Below are positions 8,479 through 19,866 of a stretch of DNA of 64,000 bases, piece after piece; within the stretch, counting starts at the first letter, position 1; each line of letters begins with the position of its first letter. The position numbers were made by a program, and so were the translations under genes. The stretch is from contig NC_009767.1 of NCBI RefSeq assembly GCF_000017805.1, positions 62,001 through 126,000 on the forward strand, read 5' to 3'. The notes beneath the pieces are model-generated. The model searched no databases. It had not been told where the DNA came from and saw nothing but the letters and a program-made list of their open reading frames with translations. The stretch comes from Roseiflexus castenholzii DSM 13941. GTDB lineage: Bacteria > Chloroflexota > Chloroflexia > Chloroflexales > Roseiflexaceae.

Positions 8479-9711
8479 ATGCCAATCACCCTCGACGACA
8501 TTCGCGCCGCGCGTGCAGCATTGCGCGGCATTATCATCGAAACGCCGTTACTCCCTGATGAGCGTCTCTCCCAGGAACTCAATGCATCGATCTGGCTCAA
8601 GGCGGAATGCACCCAACGAAGCGGATCGTTCAAGGTGCGCGGAGCCTATACGATGATCAGCCGTCTGCCTGACGCTGCGCGGCAACGCGGGGTTATCGCA
8701 CCATCGGCAGGCAATCATGCGCAAGGGGTAGCCCTGGCAGCGCGGTTGCTGGGTTTGCCCGCAACGATTGTGATGCCTGAGCGCGCGCCGTTGACGAAAA
8801 TCATAGCCACTCAACGCCTCGGCGCAGAGGTTATCCTGCACGGCGCGACCTTCGACGATGCACAGGCGTATGCCCGTCGTCTGGAGGCGGAACGTGGCAT
8901 GGTCTACGTACCGGCGTTCGACCACGAACACATCATCATCGGTCAGGGGACGCTTGGACTGGAAATTGCCGAGGCGCTGCCCGATCTCAGCCTGATCATC
9001 GTTCCGATCGGCGGTGGCGGTCTGATCAGCGGAATTGCGCTGGCGCTCAGGGCGATCCTGCCCCACGTGCGTATCATCGGCGTGCAGTCCGCTGGCTGTG
9101 CTCCGGTGCCGCGATCACTTGCCGCCGGACGCCCTATCGCCGTTTCCAGCGCACACACGATTGCCGACGGCATCGCCGTCAAACGACCGGGAGCATTGAC
9201 CCTTTCGATCATTCGTGATCTGGTCGATGAGGTGGTCACTGTCGATGATGACTCCATTGCACGCGCCATTGCGCACACGGTGCAGCACAATCGTCTGGTC
9301 GTCGAAGGAGCCGGCGCTGCCGGACTGGCAGCGTTGATCAGCGGGCAGGTGACGCCCCGCAGCGGGGAGACCGTGTGTGTGCCGCTGTGCGGCGGTAACA
9401 TCGACAGCAACCTGTTGACCCGCGTGCTCGAACAGGTCGCCGTGCGGCAGGGGCGCTACCTGCTGCTCAAATCGACCCTCGAGGATCGCCCTGGCAACCT
9501 GGCGCCGCTCCTCGTGCGCGTTGCCGAGTCGGGCGCGAATGTTATCGATATTTTTCATCGCCGCGCCGTCTGGCTGGCGCCACTCGACCGGGTCGGCATC
9601 GAACTGGTGCTTGAGGTGCGCGATGAACAGCATGGCCAGCAGGTCATTCAGCACCTGAGCGCCTCCGGCTACCATGTAGAGCGCGAAGGCGTCGGTGGAT
9701 GGCCCGAATAG
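8479..9711 (+). CDS. ilvA: Threonine dehydratase (threonine ammonia-lyase)
   Basis: PLP enzyme converting threonine to 2-oxobutanoate and ammonia, the first step of isoleucine synthesis (or catabolic deamination). The PLP lysine is in RSGSFKVRGAYTMI near residue 53, the phosphate-binding loop is PIGGGGLISGIAL near 178, and the PLP-ring Ser/Cys region is PLCGGNIDSNLL near 310. A single C-terminal ACT-like domain (about 325-410) is present, as in the shorter 400-residue form; biosynthetic E. coli IlvA has a larger double domain. The start is backed by a GAGGAAAAAGG site. Confidence 0.93.
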   Translation: MPITLDDIRAARAALRGIIIETPLLPDERLSQELNASIWLKAECTQRSGSFKVRGAYTMISRLPDAARQRGVIAPSAGNHAQGVALAARLLGLPATIVMPERAPLTKIIATQRLGAEVILHGATFDDAQAYARRLEAERGMVYVPAFDHEHIIIGQGTLGLEIAEALPDLSLIIVPIGGGGLISGIALALRAILPHVRIIGVQSAGCAPVPRSLAAGRPIAVSSAHTIADGIAVKRPGALTLSIIRDLVDEVVTVDDDSIARAIAHTVQHNRLVVEGAGAAGLAALISGQVTPRSGETVCVPLCGGNIDSNLLTRVLEQVAVRQGRYLLLKSTLEDRPGNLAPLLVRVAESGANVIDIFHRRAVWLAPLDRVGIELVLEVRDEQHGQQVIQHLSASGYHVEREGVGGWPE

Positions 9712-9728
9712 TGAAAGGATGTTCAGCC

Positions 9729-9950
9729 ATGATTATGTCTGGCAAGAAAGATGCCGTTCTGCACCATATCCAACTGATTGACATCCACGGAACCCGTTTC
9801 TATGACATCATCTTTGCTCACATCGATGCGCCCGACCAGGCGCGCCGTGCCCGGATCGGCGTGGACGACGCCTATCCTGATCCGCAGCCCGGCGATGCCA
9901 TCAGCGTTTCTTATCTGATGAATGTGGTCACCGGCATTGCACGGCGGTAA
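9729..9950 (+). CDS. 73-residue protein of unknown function
   Basis: A small soluble protein (KKDAVLHHIQLIDIHGTRFY ... GDAISVSYLMNVVTGI), predicted beta-rich. The ATG at 9729 lies 17 bp after the ilvA stop, with an AAAGGA site upstream. The close spacing suggests cotranscription with ilvA. No recognisable domain. Confidence 0.6.
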   Translation: MIMSGKKDAVLHHIQLIDIHGTRFYDIIFAHIDAPDQARRARIGVDDAYPDPQPGDAISVSYLMNVVTGIARR

Positions 9951-10043
9951 TGGAATGGTAATAGCGCTTCGATAGACTGCGTTCGACACGCACATGCCCG
10001 ATTACCGCTGCATTCAGGAGCGTGCAGCGAGGAGGATAGAGGA

Positions 10044-10265
10044 ATGAGTCAGCGGCGCACAGAGGCGTTTTTGTTGCGTCTGATCGTTGAAGACGACCAG
10101 GCGGACCCGGAGTTGTGGCACGGTCGGGTGCACCATGTCGGGAGCGGCGACGAGCAGGTGTTTCGCACCTTACAGGAAGCGCTGACATTCATTCGCTATC
10201 GTTGCGAACGTTCGCAGAAACGTCAGGTTCCCCTTGATGAACTGCCGCCACCATCCTCACGATAA
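10044..10265 (+). CDS. 73-residue protein of unknown function
   Basis: Begins MSQRRTEAFLLRLIVEDDQ, preceded by a GAGGATAGAGGA purine-rich site. It is predicted alpha/beta, with RVHHVGSGDEQVFRTLQEAL and a basic C-terminal helix. Proteins of this size and pattern recur in Chloroflexota genomes but I cannot name a function. It converges with the large regulator gene, which ends 15 bp away. Confidence 0.6.
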   Translation: MSQRRTEAFLLRLIVEDDQADPELWHGRVHHVGSGDEQVFRTLQEALTFIRYRCERSQKRQVPLDELPPPSSR

Positions 10266-10280
10266 CCGCCCTGCCCGACT

Positions 10281-13200
10281 CTACCGGAGGTCGCGCAGCG
10301 TCTGGTAGAGCGCGGTCGTTTCGGGCAATGGCGTGATGCCCAATTCATTCTGTAACACACTAACGCACCGCGTATACAGGCGCAGCGCTGTGCTGCGCTC
10401 ACCGAGCGCAGCGTGCGCGCGCATCAGCAGGCGGTACGCTTCTTCCTGGGTTTGATCGATCTCGATGACGCGCCATCCCAACCCTATCGCCTCGTGAACG
10501 GCGCCTTCCTCGAGGAGAAGCGCGCCCAGGCGAAGCGCCGCCTCGATGAATGCCAGCGCCAGCCGTTCACGTTCGACGACCGTCCAGTCTTCGTACATGG
10601 TATCCGGCAGATAGGGACCGCCATACAACTGAACCGCGCGCCGGTAGGCCGCGATGGCTGTGGCGCGCTGACCACGCTGATCGGCGTGGCGTCCTTCAGC
10701 AATCGCATCGACGAACTCAACAACATCGATCCGGTGATCGCTGGCGGTATTGAAGGCATACGTGTCACCCTGCTGCACCAAAAAAGCAGATGGCGCGCCG
10801 TCGGGGCGATCAGGCTCAAGCGCCTTGCTCAAACGATTGATCGTGACACGCAAATTATTGGTCGCTGCGTCGATCTCCATATCGGGCCAGAGCGCATCAA
10901 CGACCTGTTCGCGCGAAAGGGATCGTCCGCGTTCGGTCAGCAGCAACTGCAACAACTGGCGCGCCTTGCTGCTGCGCCATTCACGGTCACGAATCTCGTG
11001 GTCGCCCCGCCAGACGGTGAAGGCGCCAAGCATACGAATGCGCAACACGTATGGAGGGCGATACACCAGGCGGTTGAGCGACTCTTCGGCGATCTGGCGC
11101 ACCGCCGGATTGCGATCCTTGATCAACGCGCGCAATACTGGATAGGCGGCTGCCGTGCCAACATCGCCAAGCAACCGCGCCGCCCGCGCACGCACCTCTG
11201 GCGACGAGTCGCTCAACATGTCCTGCAAGAGTTCCACCGTCTCATTGCCGAGATGATGCGATAGAACACGTCCAGGTGCGTCTCCGCCAATCCCAGCGCG
11301 CAACGCCGCCGCTGCCACATCTCTCAAGGCTTCGGCAGGCATCATGGGGAGGAAACGGCAGCGATCCTCTCCGGCAATGGTCCATCCGACACGGAGCCAG
11401 ACATCGCGCAACTCCGCTTCACTGCACGTCCCGGCAAGATACGCCCCATAGAGGCAGGCGGACGCCAGAAACAGCCGATAGCCACGATGCTGCATCTGTT
11501 GAACGGTCGTTTTCAGCACGTCGAGCGCCTGGCGGCGCTCACCCGCCTCACCGAGCACAATAGCAAGCAGGAGGCGCAGACGCAGATCAGGCGCAATGCC
11601 TTCCACCTCATCGAGCCGGCGCACAAACGCGGCGGCGGCGGCGGCGGCGCGCGCCGCCTGACCACGCCGCAGCATACTGTACAGTTCGATGGCTTGCAAC
11701 GACGCGAGCGGCGCCAGCGCGCCAAGGTCATGAAAGGCGGCGCGCGCCTGCGCAATGTAGATCGCCGCTTCATCGAGACGCCCCTGCAATGAGAGAAGCA
11801 ACGCCAGTTGTGCAGCGCTCACGCCAGCCGTGCCGTCACGATAGTAGTCCAACAGGTAACGATGAGCGTCCAGCGCCAGAGCAATCGCCTCAGTGTGCTG
11901 GCCGAGCAGATAGAGCGCCATCGCCCGCTGACGCAGGAGATTCTGTCGCATGCGGTCGTTGCTGTCGATCTGCGTCAGTTGGAGAGCTTCATCGACGACT
12001 GCCAGCGCATCAGCGGGGCGCCCAAGCTGATTGTGGATCGACGTGACGATCATTGCCAGCAACCAGTGCCACGCCGGATTGAGGGGATGCGCAGTGGCAT
12101 GGCGCGCAACCCGAAGCGCAGCAGAGAGGCGCCCGCGAATTGACAGCATGGCGGCAGCGCACGTCAGCGCTGCGCCGCGCGACCAGGCATCACGCGCCTG
12201 ATTGGCAGCACGGATGGCGCGCACACACACAGCGGCGAAATCGGCAGGCCGCGCCTGCCAGAAGAGGAGCGCTGCCAGATCGGAGTACGCGCGCAATTCG
12301 CGCGCATGCGCCTCTGCCCGGCGGAACAGGTCGGCAGCGCGCTCGATCACCTGCGCTGCAAGCGGCGGATTGGCGACGATCAGGCTGTACCCCCACATAT
12401 ACAGTAATTCGGGGTTGGTATCGCGCCGTTCTGCCGGTATCTGTTCAATCCAGCGCCGCACAGTATCACGGCGCGGCGAATTGAGCAGGGGCCAGGCGCG
12501 TTCGAGCAGAGCGCGTTCGAGATCGTCGATGCTGTTGGCGCGGGCATAATGATCGAGCGCTTCTTCGAGTTCGCCGCGAAGCTCGAACTGCCGACCGAAA
12601 CGACGATGGAATGCAGCAAGCGTTTCATCGTCCACGATCTCGTGAATATCGCGCACCAGCAATTCGCGCCAGAGCGGATGAAAACGTAAGCGATCACCCT
12701 GCGCATCGATCGGCGTCAGCGGCAGACCCAGGGCGCGAACACGACGCAACAGGTACGGGACATCTTCCCGCAACAGCGCATCCGCCAGCAGATCGGCGTC
12801 GAAATGGGGCGGAAGCGCAGCCAGGCGGAGAAACTCGAGCACATCTGCGGGAAGATCGGCGAGCACCTCAGTCGCAAGATACGCCAGCAATTGCTCACTT
12901 CCACCGCCCAATGCGGCTACAAACTCGCTACGGCGCTCAACCGGCTGTTCCGCAAGCACACGGGCAGCAAGTTGCAGGCTCAACGCCCACCCTTCGGTGC
13001 GCGCCAGCAGCATCGTGAGTTCCTCATCCGAGAGCGCCACACCCTGAATGGCGAGCAACTGGCGCGCCTGCTCCAGGTTCAGATGAAGATCAGACTGGCG
13101 CACATCGACAACCCGCCCCTCCATGCGCAGGCGCGCCAGCGGCGGAATGGTCACCTCGCGCCGTGATGCAATCACCACATGCAGGGAAGGCGGCGCGGCG

Positions 13201-13718
13201 CGCAGGAGGTAGCCGAGAATCTGCCCAATGACGGACGAGTCGATCACCTGATGCAGATCATCGAGGAACAGAAAGGCTGCCGACAGCACATGACGCTGCA
13301 AATCGCTGCACAGCGCCCCGGCAACCAGGGGCCAGTCACGTTCGAGATTCGCAGCGCTCGACAGCACCCGCGCCGCATCCTGTCCGAGGACGGGAAAAGC
13401 CGACTGAAACGCGCGGATCAGGTACGCCAGAAACAATGCCGGGTCGCGTTCACCGACATCGAGCGTCAACCAGGAGACCGGCGCGCCGGTGCGTCCCAAT
13501 TCTTGCGCCCATTGCGCAATCAGCGTTGTTTTGCCATACCCGGCCGGCGCTACCACAAGAGTCAGCGGCTGCAACCGCACTTCTGCCAACAATGCCTGGA
13601 GATCGGGACGAAGCAGCACCCCATCGCGCAGGGGCGGGGGAAGCAGTTTGAGCGGCAAGAGCGCCTGCGCGCCACGGCTTTGACTGCTGGATTCGATGCT
13701 GTGGTTGAGTGTACGCAT
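10281..13718 (-). CDS. Giant ATPase-HEAT-SARP (BTAD) transcriptional regulator
   Basis: A 1145-residue regulator. Residues about 50-330 are a MalT/STAND-type ATPase with Walker A APAGYGKTTLIAQW and Walker B FLFLDDLHQ. Residues about 370-800 are TPR-like helical repeats rich in Ala, Leu and Arg. About 836-890 is a HEAT-like segment (SSPEVRARAARLLGDVGTA). About 895-985 is an OmpR/SARP winged helix (RMLGAFTVWRGDHEI, SSKARQLLQLLLTERGRSL). The last 150 residues are a bacterial transcriptional activation domain (BTAD, GGPYLPDTMYEDW). STAND regulators bind an inducer through the helical repeats and oligomerise with ATP. Target genes are unknown. It is transcribed away from the tRNA-Gly locus. Confidence 0.85.
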   Translation of the reverse strand: MRTLNHSIESSSQSRGAQALLPLKLLPPPLRDGVLLRPDLQALLAEVRLQPLTLVVAPAGYGKTTLIAQWAQELGRTGAPVSWLTLDVGERDPALFLAYLIRAFQSAFPVLGQDAARVLSSAANLERDWPLVAGALCSDLQRHVLSAAFLFLDDLHQVIDSSVIGQILGYLLRAAPPSLHVVIASRREVTIPPLARLRMEGRVVDVRQSDLHLNLEQARQLLAIQGVALSDEELTMLLARTEGWALSLQLAARVLAEQPVERRSEFVAALGGGSEQLLAYLATEVLADLPADVLEFLRLAALPPHFDADLLADALLREDVPYLLRRVRALGLPLTPIDAQGDRLRFHPLWRELLVRDIHEIVDDETLAAFHRRFGRQFELRGELEEALDHYARANSIDDLERALLERAWPLLNSPRRDTVRRWIEQIPAERRDTNPELLYMWGYSLIVANPPLAAQVIERAADLFRRAEAHARELRAYSDLAALLFWQARPADFAAVCVRAIRAANQARDAWSRGAALTCAAAMLSIRGRLSAALRVARHATAHPLNPAWHWLLAMIVTSIHNQLGRPADALAVVDEALQLTQIDSNDRMRQNLLRQRAMALYLLGQHTEAIALALDAHRYLLDYYRDGTAGVSAAQLALLLSLQGRLDEAAIYIAQARAAFHDLGALAPLASLQAIELYSMLRRGQAARAAAAAAAFVRRLDEVEGIAPDLRLRLLLAIVLGEAGERRQALDVLKTTVQQMQHRGYRLFLASACLYGAYLAGTCSEAELRDVWLRVGWTIAGEDRCRFLPMMPAEALRDVAAAALRAGIGGDAPGRVLSHHLGNETVELLQDMLSDSSPEVRARAARLLGDVGTAAAYPVLRALIKDRNPAVRQIAEESLNRLVYRPPYVLRIRMLGAFTVWRGDHEIRDREWRSSKARQLLQLLLTERGRSLSREQVVDALWPDMEIDAATNNLRVTINRLSKALEPDRPDGAPSAFLVQQGDTYAFNTASDHRIDVVEFVDAIAEGRHADQRGQRATAIAAYRRAVQLYGGPYLPDTMYEDWTVVERERLALAFIEAALRLGALLLEEGAVHEAIGLGWRVIEIDQTQEEAYRLLMRAHAALGERSTALRLYTRCVSVLQNELGITPLPETTALYQTLRDLR

Positions 13719-13941
13719 ACGGATTCAGATGGCTACGCCTGGCACAATGCACGCTCTTCTGTCTCGTCTGTCAACATCCGTGGGAGTGTGTTCGCATCCA
13801 CAATACGCGCTACGCATCGCACAGTCAGCGTAAGCTTCCATTCTGGTGAATATTGTACACGGAACGTCAATTCCTATCCACGCTATGGGACTTAAGCACT
13901 ATATGGAGACGAGGATCATCCCAGCGTGTGCGCGTGCACTC

Positions 13942-13970
13942 TTGACAGAAATCGCCGAAACTGCTACAGT
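13942..13970 (+). promoter_or_regulatory. Sigma70-type promoter of tRNA-Gly
   Basis: Consensus TTGACA (13942-13947), a 17-bp spacer and TACAGT (13965-13970). The mature tRNA begins 10 bp after the -10, so the 5' leader is only a few bases. Confidence 0.8.
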
Positions 13971-13980
13971 ATGAATCACT

Positions 13981-14055
13981 GCGGGAGTGGCGCAACGGTA
14001 GCGCATCTGCTTCCCAAGCAGAGGGCTGCGGGTTCGAATCCCGTCTCCCGCTCCA
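13981..14055 (+). tRNA. tRNA-Gly (anticodon CCC)
   Basis: A full cloverleaf: acceptor GCGGGAG/CTCCCGC, D-stem GCGC/GCGC, anticodon stem TCTGC/GCAGA with loop TTCCCAA, T-arm GCGGG-TTCGAAT-CCCGT, discriminator T and encoded CCA (14053-14055). Anticodon CCC reads GGG. The discriminator U matches the TGGA bulge of the T-box at the left edge. It has its own promoter and terminator. Confidence 0.96.
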
Positions 14056-14076
14056 CAACCAGGGCGGCACACCGTC

Positions 14077-14111
14077 AAACCCCACTGACCGCACAGTGGG
14101 GTTTGCATTTT
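14077..14111 (+). terminator. Intrinsic terminator after tRNA-Gly
   Basis: A perfect 11-bp stem, AAACCCCACTG (14077-14087) with CAGTGGGGTTT (14094-14104), a 6-nt loop, then GCATTTT. It sits 22 bp after the tRNA 3' end. Confidence 0.8.
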
Positions 14112-14291
14112 GTGGAACATCCCGAAGCATTTCCATCGAACCTCGTAAGGAGCGGCGCCTGTTCAGATGCGAAGCACGCCTGCAATTGCCAGACGCTCTC
14201 GGGCATCGTCTGTGTTCGGACTGCGGGAAGCATTGCGCGTCGATATGCTATAATGCATCGCGCGCCATCGAATAACGGATGAGGAGGGCGC

Positions 14292-14846
14292 ATGAACCTT
14301 ATCGATATTTTGTTCTTGCTCGGCGTGCTGGGCGGGCTGGCTCTGGGGTTCTTTCAGGGCATCATCCGGCTGACGATCGCCATTGTTTCATTCTATATCA
14401 GCATTATCCTGGCGAGTCTCTATTTCCAGGCGCTCGGTCGTTTTTTCCGCGAACGCTTCGGCACATCGTTCGATGTCGCGCAAATTGTCGCCTTCGGTGT
14501 CATCTTGCTCGTTGCGTTCCTATTGATCACAACTGCCGGTCTGTATACGTTCCGTTATGCGAAAATGCCGGCCAGTCTGGACTTCGTCGATAAAATCGTC
14601 GGCACGCTGCTTGGTCTGGTGTTGGGGGCGTTGTTCCTGGGTATGCTTGCCATTCTGTTCGAGCAGTTGTTCGTGTTTCGCGATACAGCGGGAACAGTGA
14701 CGTTTCCAATCGTCAAGGTGTTCCAGAGCGGGGTGCGCGGTTCGGTGCTCGTTCAGTTCTTCGCCAACAACATTCTGCCGCTGATCTACGAGTCGGTCAG
14801 GCCGATCCTGCCGCGCGAAACCGAGATCATCTTTCTCATCCGGTAG
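14292..14846 (+). CDS. cvpA: CvpA-family membrane protein
   Basis: A 184-residue polytopic protein starting MNLIDILFLLGVLGGLALGF with the CvpA pattern G-x-x-x-G-x-x-x-G in the first helix. Four transmembrane segments can be seen (about 5-25, 30-48, 65-88, 105-130). Family members are linked to envelope homeostasis and colicin V export. It has a GAGGAGGG ribosome site and a TATAAT at 14249-14254 without a clear -35. It precedes mutS2, an arrangement also known in Firmicutes. Confidence 0.82.
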   Translation: MNLIDILFLLGVLGGLALGFFQGIIRLTIAIVSFYISIILASLYFQALGRFFRERFGTSFDVAQIVAFGVILLVAFLLITTAGLYTFRYAKMPASLDFVDKIVGTLLGLVLGALFLGMLAILFEQLFVFRDTAGTVTFPIVKVFQSGVRGSVLVQFFANNILPLIYESVRPILPRETEIIFLIR

Positions 14847-14892
14847 TAATCCAGGCAGCGCAATCCTGCCGGTGTGGTTGAGGTCTTTACCT

Positions 14893-17373
<2,481 letters not shown>

Positions 17374-17380
17374 CCTGGCT

Positions 17381-17989
17381 ATGTCGCAGTGGATGCTGCT
17401 TACCCTCCTTCTGACTGCACTCCTGTTGCCGCTGGTGGGCGCTATGGCGCTGCGCCTGACGCGACAGCGTCTTGATGAGCGGGTGCGCCTCACGTTGGCG
17501 GTCGTCATCTTTGGAGCGGCTTTTGGTACAGTCTTTGCCCTGGCGCGCAGCAATCCATCGAACCTGCGCATCGCCGGATTGACCGTGATGCAGCCACTTG
17601 CCGCGCCAATGGTCGAGGCGCCCATAGTGTCACCAACTGATGTTCCACTGCCGGAGGAGATTACCGCCACACCGGCAGTGCAACCCGCACCGGCAACAGC
17701 GACGCTCGAACCAACCGCCGAACCCACGGCAACACCCGAACCCACGGTAGCACCATCCGCGACGCCCGAACCAACCGCCGAACCTACGGCAGCACCATCC
17801 GCAACGCCGGAGCCGACCGCCACTCCTGTCCCGCAGGCGGGTCGACGGTATGTGGTGCAACCGGGTGATACCCTGCGCGGCATAGCAGAACGCAACGGTG
17901 TGACGGTCGAGGCGCTCCTGCGCGCCAACAATCTGACGCCTGCCGCTGCCGATAACCTACGGGTCGGACAGGAGTTGATCATTCCATGA
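17381..17989 (+). CDS. Membrane-anchored LysM-domain protein
   Basis: A 202-residue protein with two hydrophobic segments near the N-terminus (about 4-24 and 34-54) and a Thr/Pro/Glu-rich linker of repeated PTAEPTA units (about 85-145). One C-terminal LysM domain follows (YVVQPGDTLRGIAERNGV ... LRVGQELIIP). LysM binds peptidoglycan or chitin-like glycans. The stop overlaps the next start as ATGA. It lies 7 bp after mutS2, so the run is probably one operon. Confidence 0.85.
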   Translation: MSQWMLLTLLLTALLLPLVGAMALRLTRQRLDERVRLTLAVVIFGAAFGTVFALARSNPSNLRIAGLTVMQPLAAPMVEAPIVSPTDVPLPEEITATPAVQPAPATATLEPTAEPTATPEPTVAPSATPEPTAEPTAAPSATPEPTATPVPQAGRRYVVQPGDTLRGIAERNGVTVEALLRANNLTPAAADNLRVGQELIIP

Positions 17990-18501
17990 CAACAGGAACG
18001 CAAGCCAGTACACAAAGTGTAACACTGCGATACACCCATACGCTCGATGAGCAACTGCATGCTTGCCGGCTCTACCAACGTTCGACACGCAAGCATCTGT
18101 TCTACAAGTTCGTTGCGATTGTCGCTATCTTTAGCGCCGTCTGGATCGTGTTTACCGTGGGAGTGCAACCGGCGGCGCTGTTGCTGCTGGCGCTGGGGCT
18201 GTTCACATGGTTCGATCCCGTCCCTTTACTCCTGGTCTGGTCCACATTTCGCAGCAGCCCGGCGTTGCGCCAGCCAATCGAAACGGTCGTTGATCGAAAG
18301 GGTGTCCATTTTCGCTTCGGCGCGGAGCGCGTCAGTCGATCCTGGGAGCGGTATCAATCGTTCGCCGAGAGTGATCGCGTCTTTGTTCTGATCCACGGTC
18401 GCTGGGCGTATTCGGTCGTGCCAAAACGCGCCTTTGCAGATCGGAAAGCAATCGACGAGTTTCGGGAACTTTTGCGCGCAAACATCCGTCGTTCTCCATG
18501 A
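17986..18501 (+). CDS. YcxB-like membrane protein
   Basis: A 171-residue protein with two adjacent transmembrane helices (about 40-80: FVAIVAIFSAVWIVFTVGV, ALLLLALGLFTW). The C-terminal soluble domain is of the YcxB type (GVHFRFGAERVSRSWERYQS, VPKRAFADRKAIDEFREL). Function of the family is unknown. It is translationally coupled to the LysM gene by an ATGA overlap. Confidence 0.7.
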   Translation: MTTGTQASTQSVTLRYTHTLDEQLHACRLYQRSTRKHLFYKFVAIVAIFSAVWIVFTVGVQPAALLLLALGLFTWFDPVPLLLVWSTFRSSPALRQPIETVVDRKGVHFRFGAERVSRSWERYQSFAESDRVFVLIHGRWAYSVVPKRAFADRKAIDEFRELLRANIRRSP

Positions 18502-18523
18502 AACAGAGCGTCTGGCGGATGCT

Positions 18524-19621
18524 ATGGAACAGCGCAACACAAGTCTCCCTCTCATAGCCCTGACCCTGCTGACGGGAATCGCGCTTGGCTGGTTTCTCAA
18601 CGACCTGATTCGTCGTCCCGCAGCGCCGTTGGCGCTCGCACCGGCTTCACCGCCTGCCGTTGCCGCGCCGACTGCCAGCATCTCGGTTGCGCCAACTACT
18701 GCTGTGTCGATTGAGCCAACCACTGCTGTGTCGGTCGCGCCGCCGGCGCTGCCATCCGTGGCGACTCCTGCGCCCGCCGTGATGCCCTCGCCGCTTACAT
18801 CCGAGCCATTGCCCACAGCCACGCCCCCGCTACGTATCGTCGGCTATGCCGGGCATCGAGTCGCTGCGGGTGAGACGCTGGAGACCATCGCGGACCGCTA
18901 TGGGAGCACGGTGGCGCTTATTGAAACATACAATCGACTTGACGCGCCACCGCGTATTGGAAGGGAACTGGTTGTGCCGTTGCTGGCGCCAACCGACGCA
19001 GGTGATGCGCTGCTGGTGCGGCGCGGCGGCGCAGAGCGTCCCTGGATCGCGTTGACCCTCGACGCTGGCGCAGGCGCGGCGCCGACGCCACGCATCCTGG
19101 CAGCGCTGCGTGAGCGCGGCATCACCATCACCTTCTTCCTCACCGGACGCTGGATGCGCGCCAATCCCGACCTGGTGCGCCAGATGGTGGCGGATGGACA
19201 CGAACTTGCCAATCACACGGTGAATCATCCCGATCTGACGACGCTCGACGACAATACCATCCGCCGTGAACTGAACGAGACCGAGGCTATTTTGCATGAG
19301 ATTGCTCCAGGCGCGACGACACGCCCCTTCTTCCGCCCTCCCTACGGCGCCTACAATGAGCGGGTGCTGCGCGCGGCACTGGCGGAAGGGTACCTGCCCA
19401 TCTACTGGACACTCGACAGCCTGGACTCGGTCGGCGAACCGAAGACGCCTGAGTTCCTCGTCGAGCGAGTCACCGGGAAACTCAGCCAGAACGATCTGCG
19501 CGGCGCGATCATTCTGGCACACTGTGGCAGCGAAGCAACTGCTGATGCGTTACCGGAGATTCTGGATCGATTTGCGGTAATGGGCTTCGAGGTGCGGAAA
19601 TTGTCGGATGTGCTCAAGTGA
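18524..19621 (+). CDS. Polysaccharide deacetylase with LysM domain
   Basis: A 365-residue envelope enzyme. The N-terminal signal anchor is about 8-28, followed by a Thr/Ala/Pro linker with repeated TTAVS units and a LysM domain (YAGHRVAAGETLETIADRYG). A NodB-type deacetylase domain covers about 175-365. NodB motifs seen are TLDAGAG (the usual TFDDG has become TLDAG), HTVNHPDL (two metal His), RPPYGAYN and ILAHCGS. The Asp of the first motif is kept but the second Asp is Ala, so activity is likely but not certain. The start at 18524 lies 22 bp after the YcxB-like gene. It probably trims N- or O-acetyl groups from cell-wall glycans. Confidence 0.85.
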   Translation: MEQRNTSLPLIALTLLTGIALGWFLNDLIRRPAAPLALAPASPPAVAAPTASISVAPTTAVSIEPTTAVSVAPPALPSVATPAPAVMPSPLTSEPLPTATPPLRIVGYAGHRVAAGETLETIADRYGSTVALIETYNRLDAPPRIGRELVVPLLAPTDAGDALLVRRGGAERPWIALTLDAGAGAAPTPRILAALRERGITITFFLTGRWMRANPDLVRQMVADGHELANHTVNHPDLTTLDDNTIRRELNETEAILHEIAPGATTRPFFRPPYGAYNERVLRAALAEGYLPIYWTLDSLDSVGEPKTPEFLVERVTGKLSQNDLRGAIILAHCGSEATADALPEILDRFAVMGFEVRKLSDVLK

Positions 19622-19649
19622 TGTGGCGGGCGCCTCGACCTGCCTGCGC

Positions 19650-19817
19650 TTAAGGGCGGACAGAACACCAGAGCGAACACCGGCACTCTCACCGCAGGAC
19701 AGCCTCGATCACTTCGCTCCCCGCTCCTCTCCCGCGCGCGGGAGAGGAGCGGGGGTAAAGGTAAAACGGCGCATCCCAACGCCACGCATGCCCGCTATGC
19801 TTATGCGTGCCCTTGAA
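19650..19817 (+). repeat. Dispersed repeat family 1, copy 1 (degenerate right end)
   Basis: A 168-bp intergenic element that begins TTAAGGGCGGACAG. It contains GCGAACACCGGCACTC, a palindromic CTCTCCCGCGCGCGGGAGAG core, and GGCGCATCCCAACGCC. It ends GTGCCCTTGAA, a worn copy of the terminal inverted repeat. The same blocks occur in the same order in the reverse complement of 34522-34720. No coding capacity. Confidence 0.75.
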
Positions 19818-19866
19818 CCTGACTGCGGGGCGGGCATCCACAGGCAGGCGCCCAGGAGGAGCGCCC

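Noticed and set aside
13867..14136. A small minus-strand protein across the tRNA (with RRDSNPQPSAWEADALPLR)
   Set aside because: This is the well-known false protein produced by translating the antisense of a tRNA gene.
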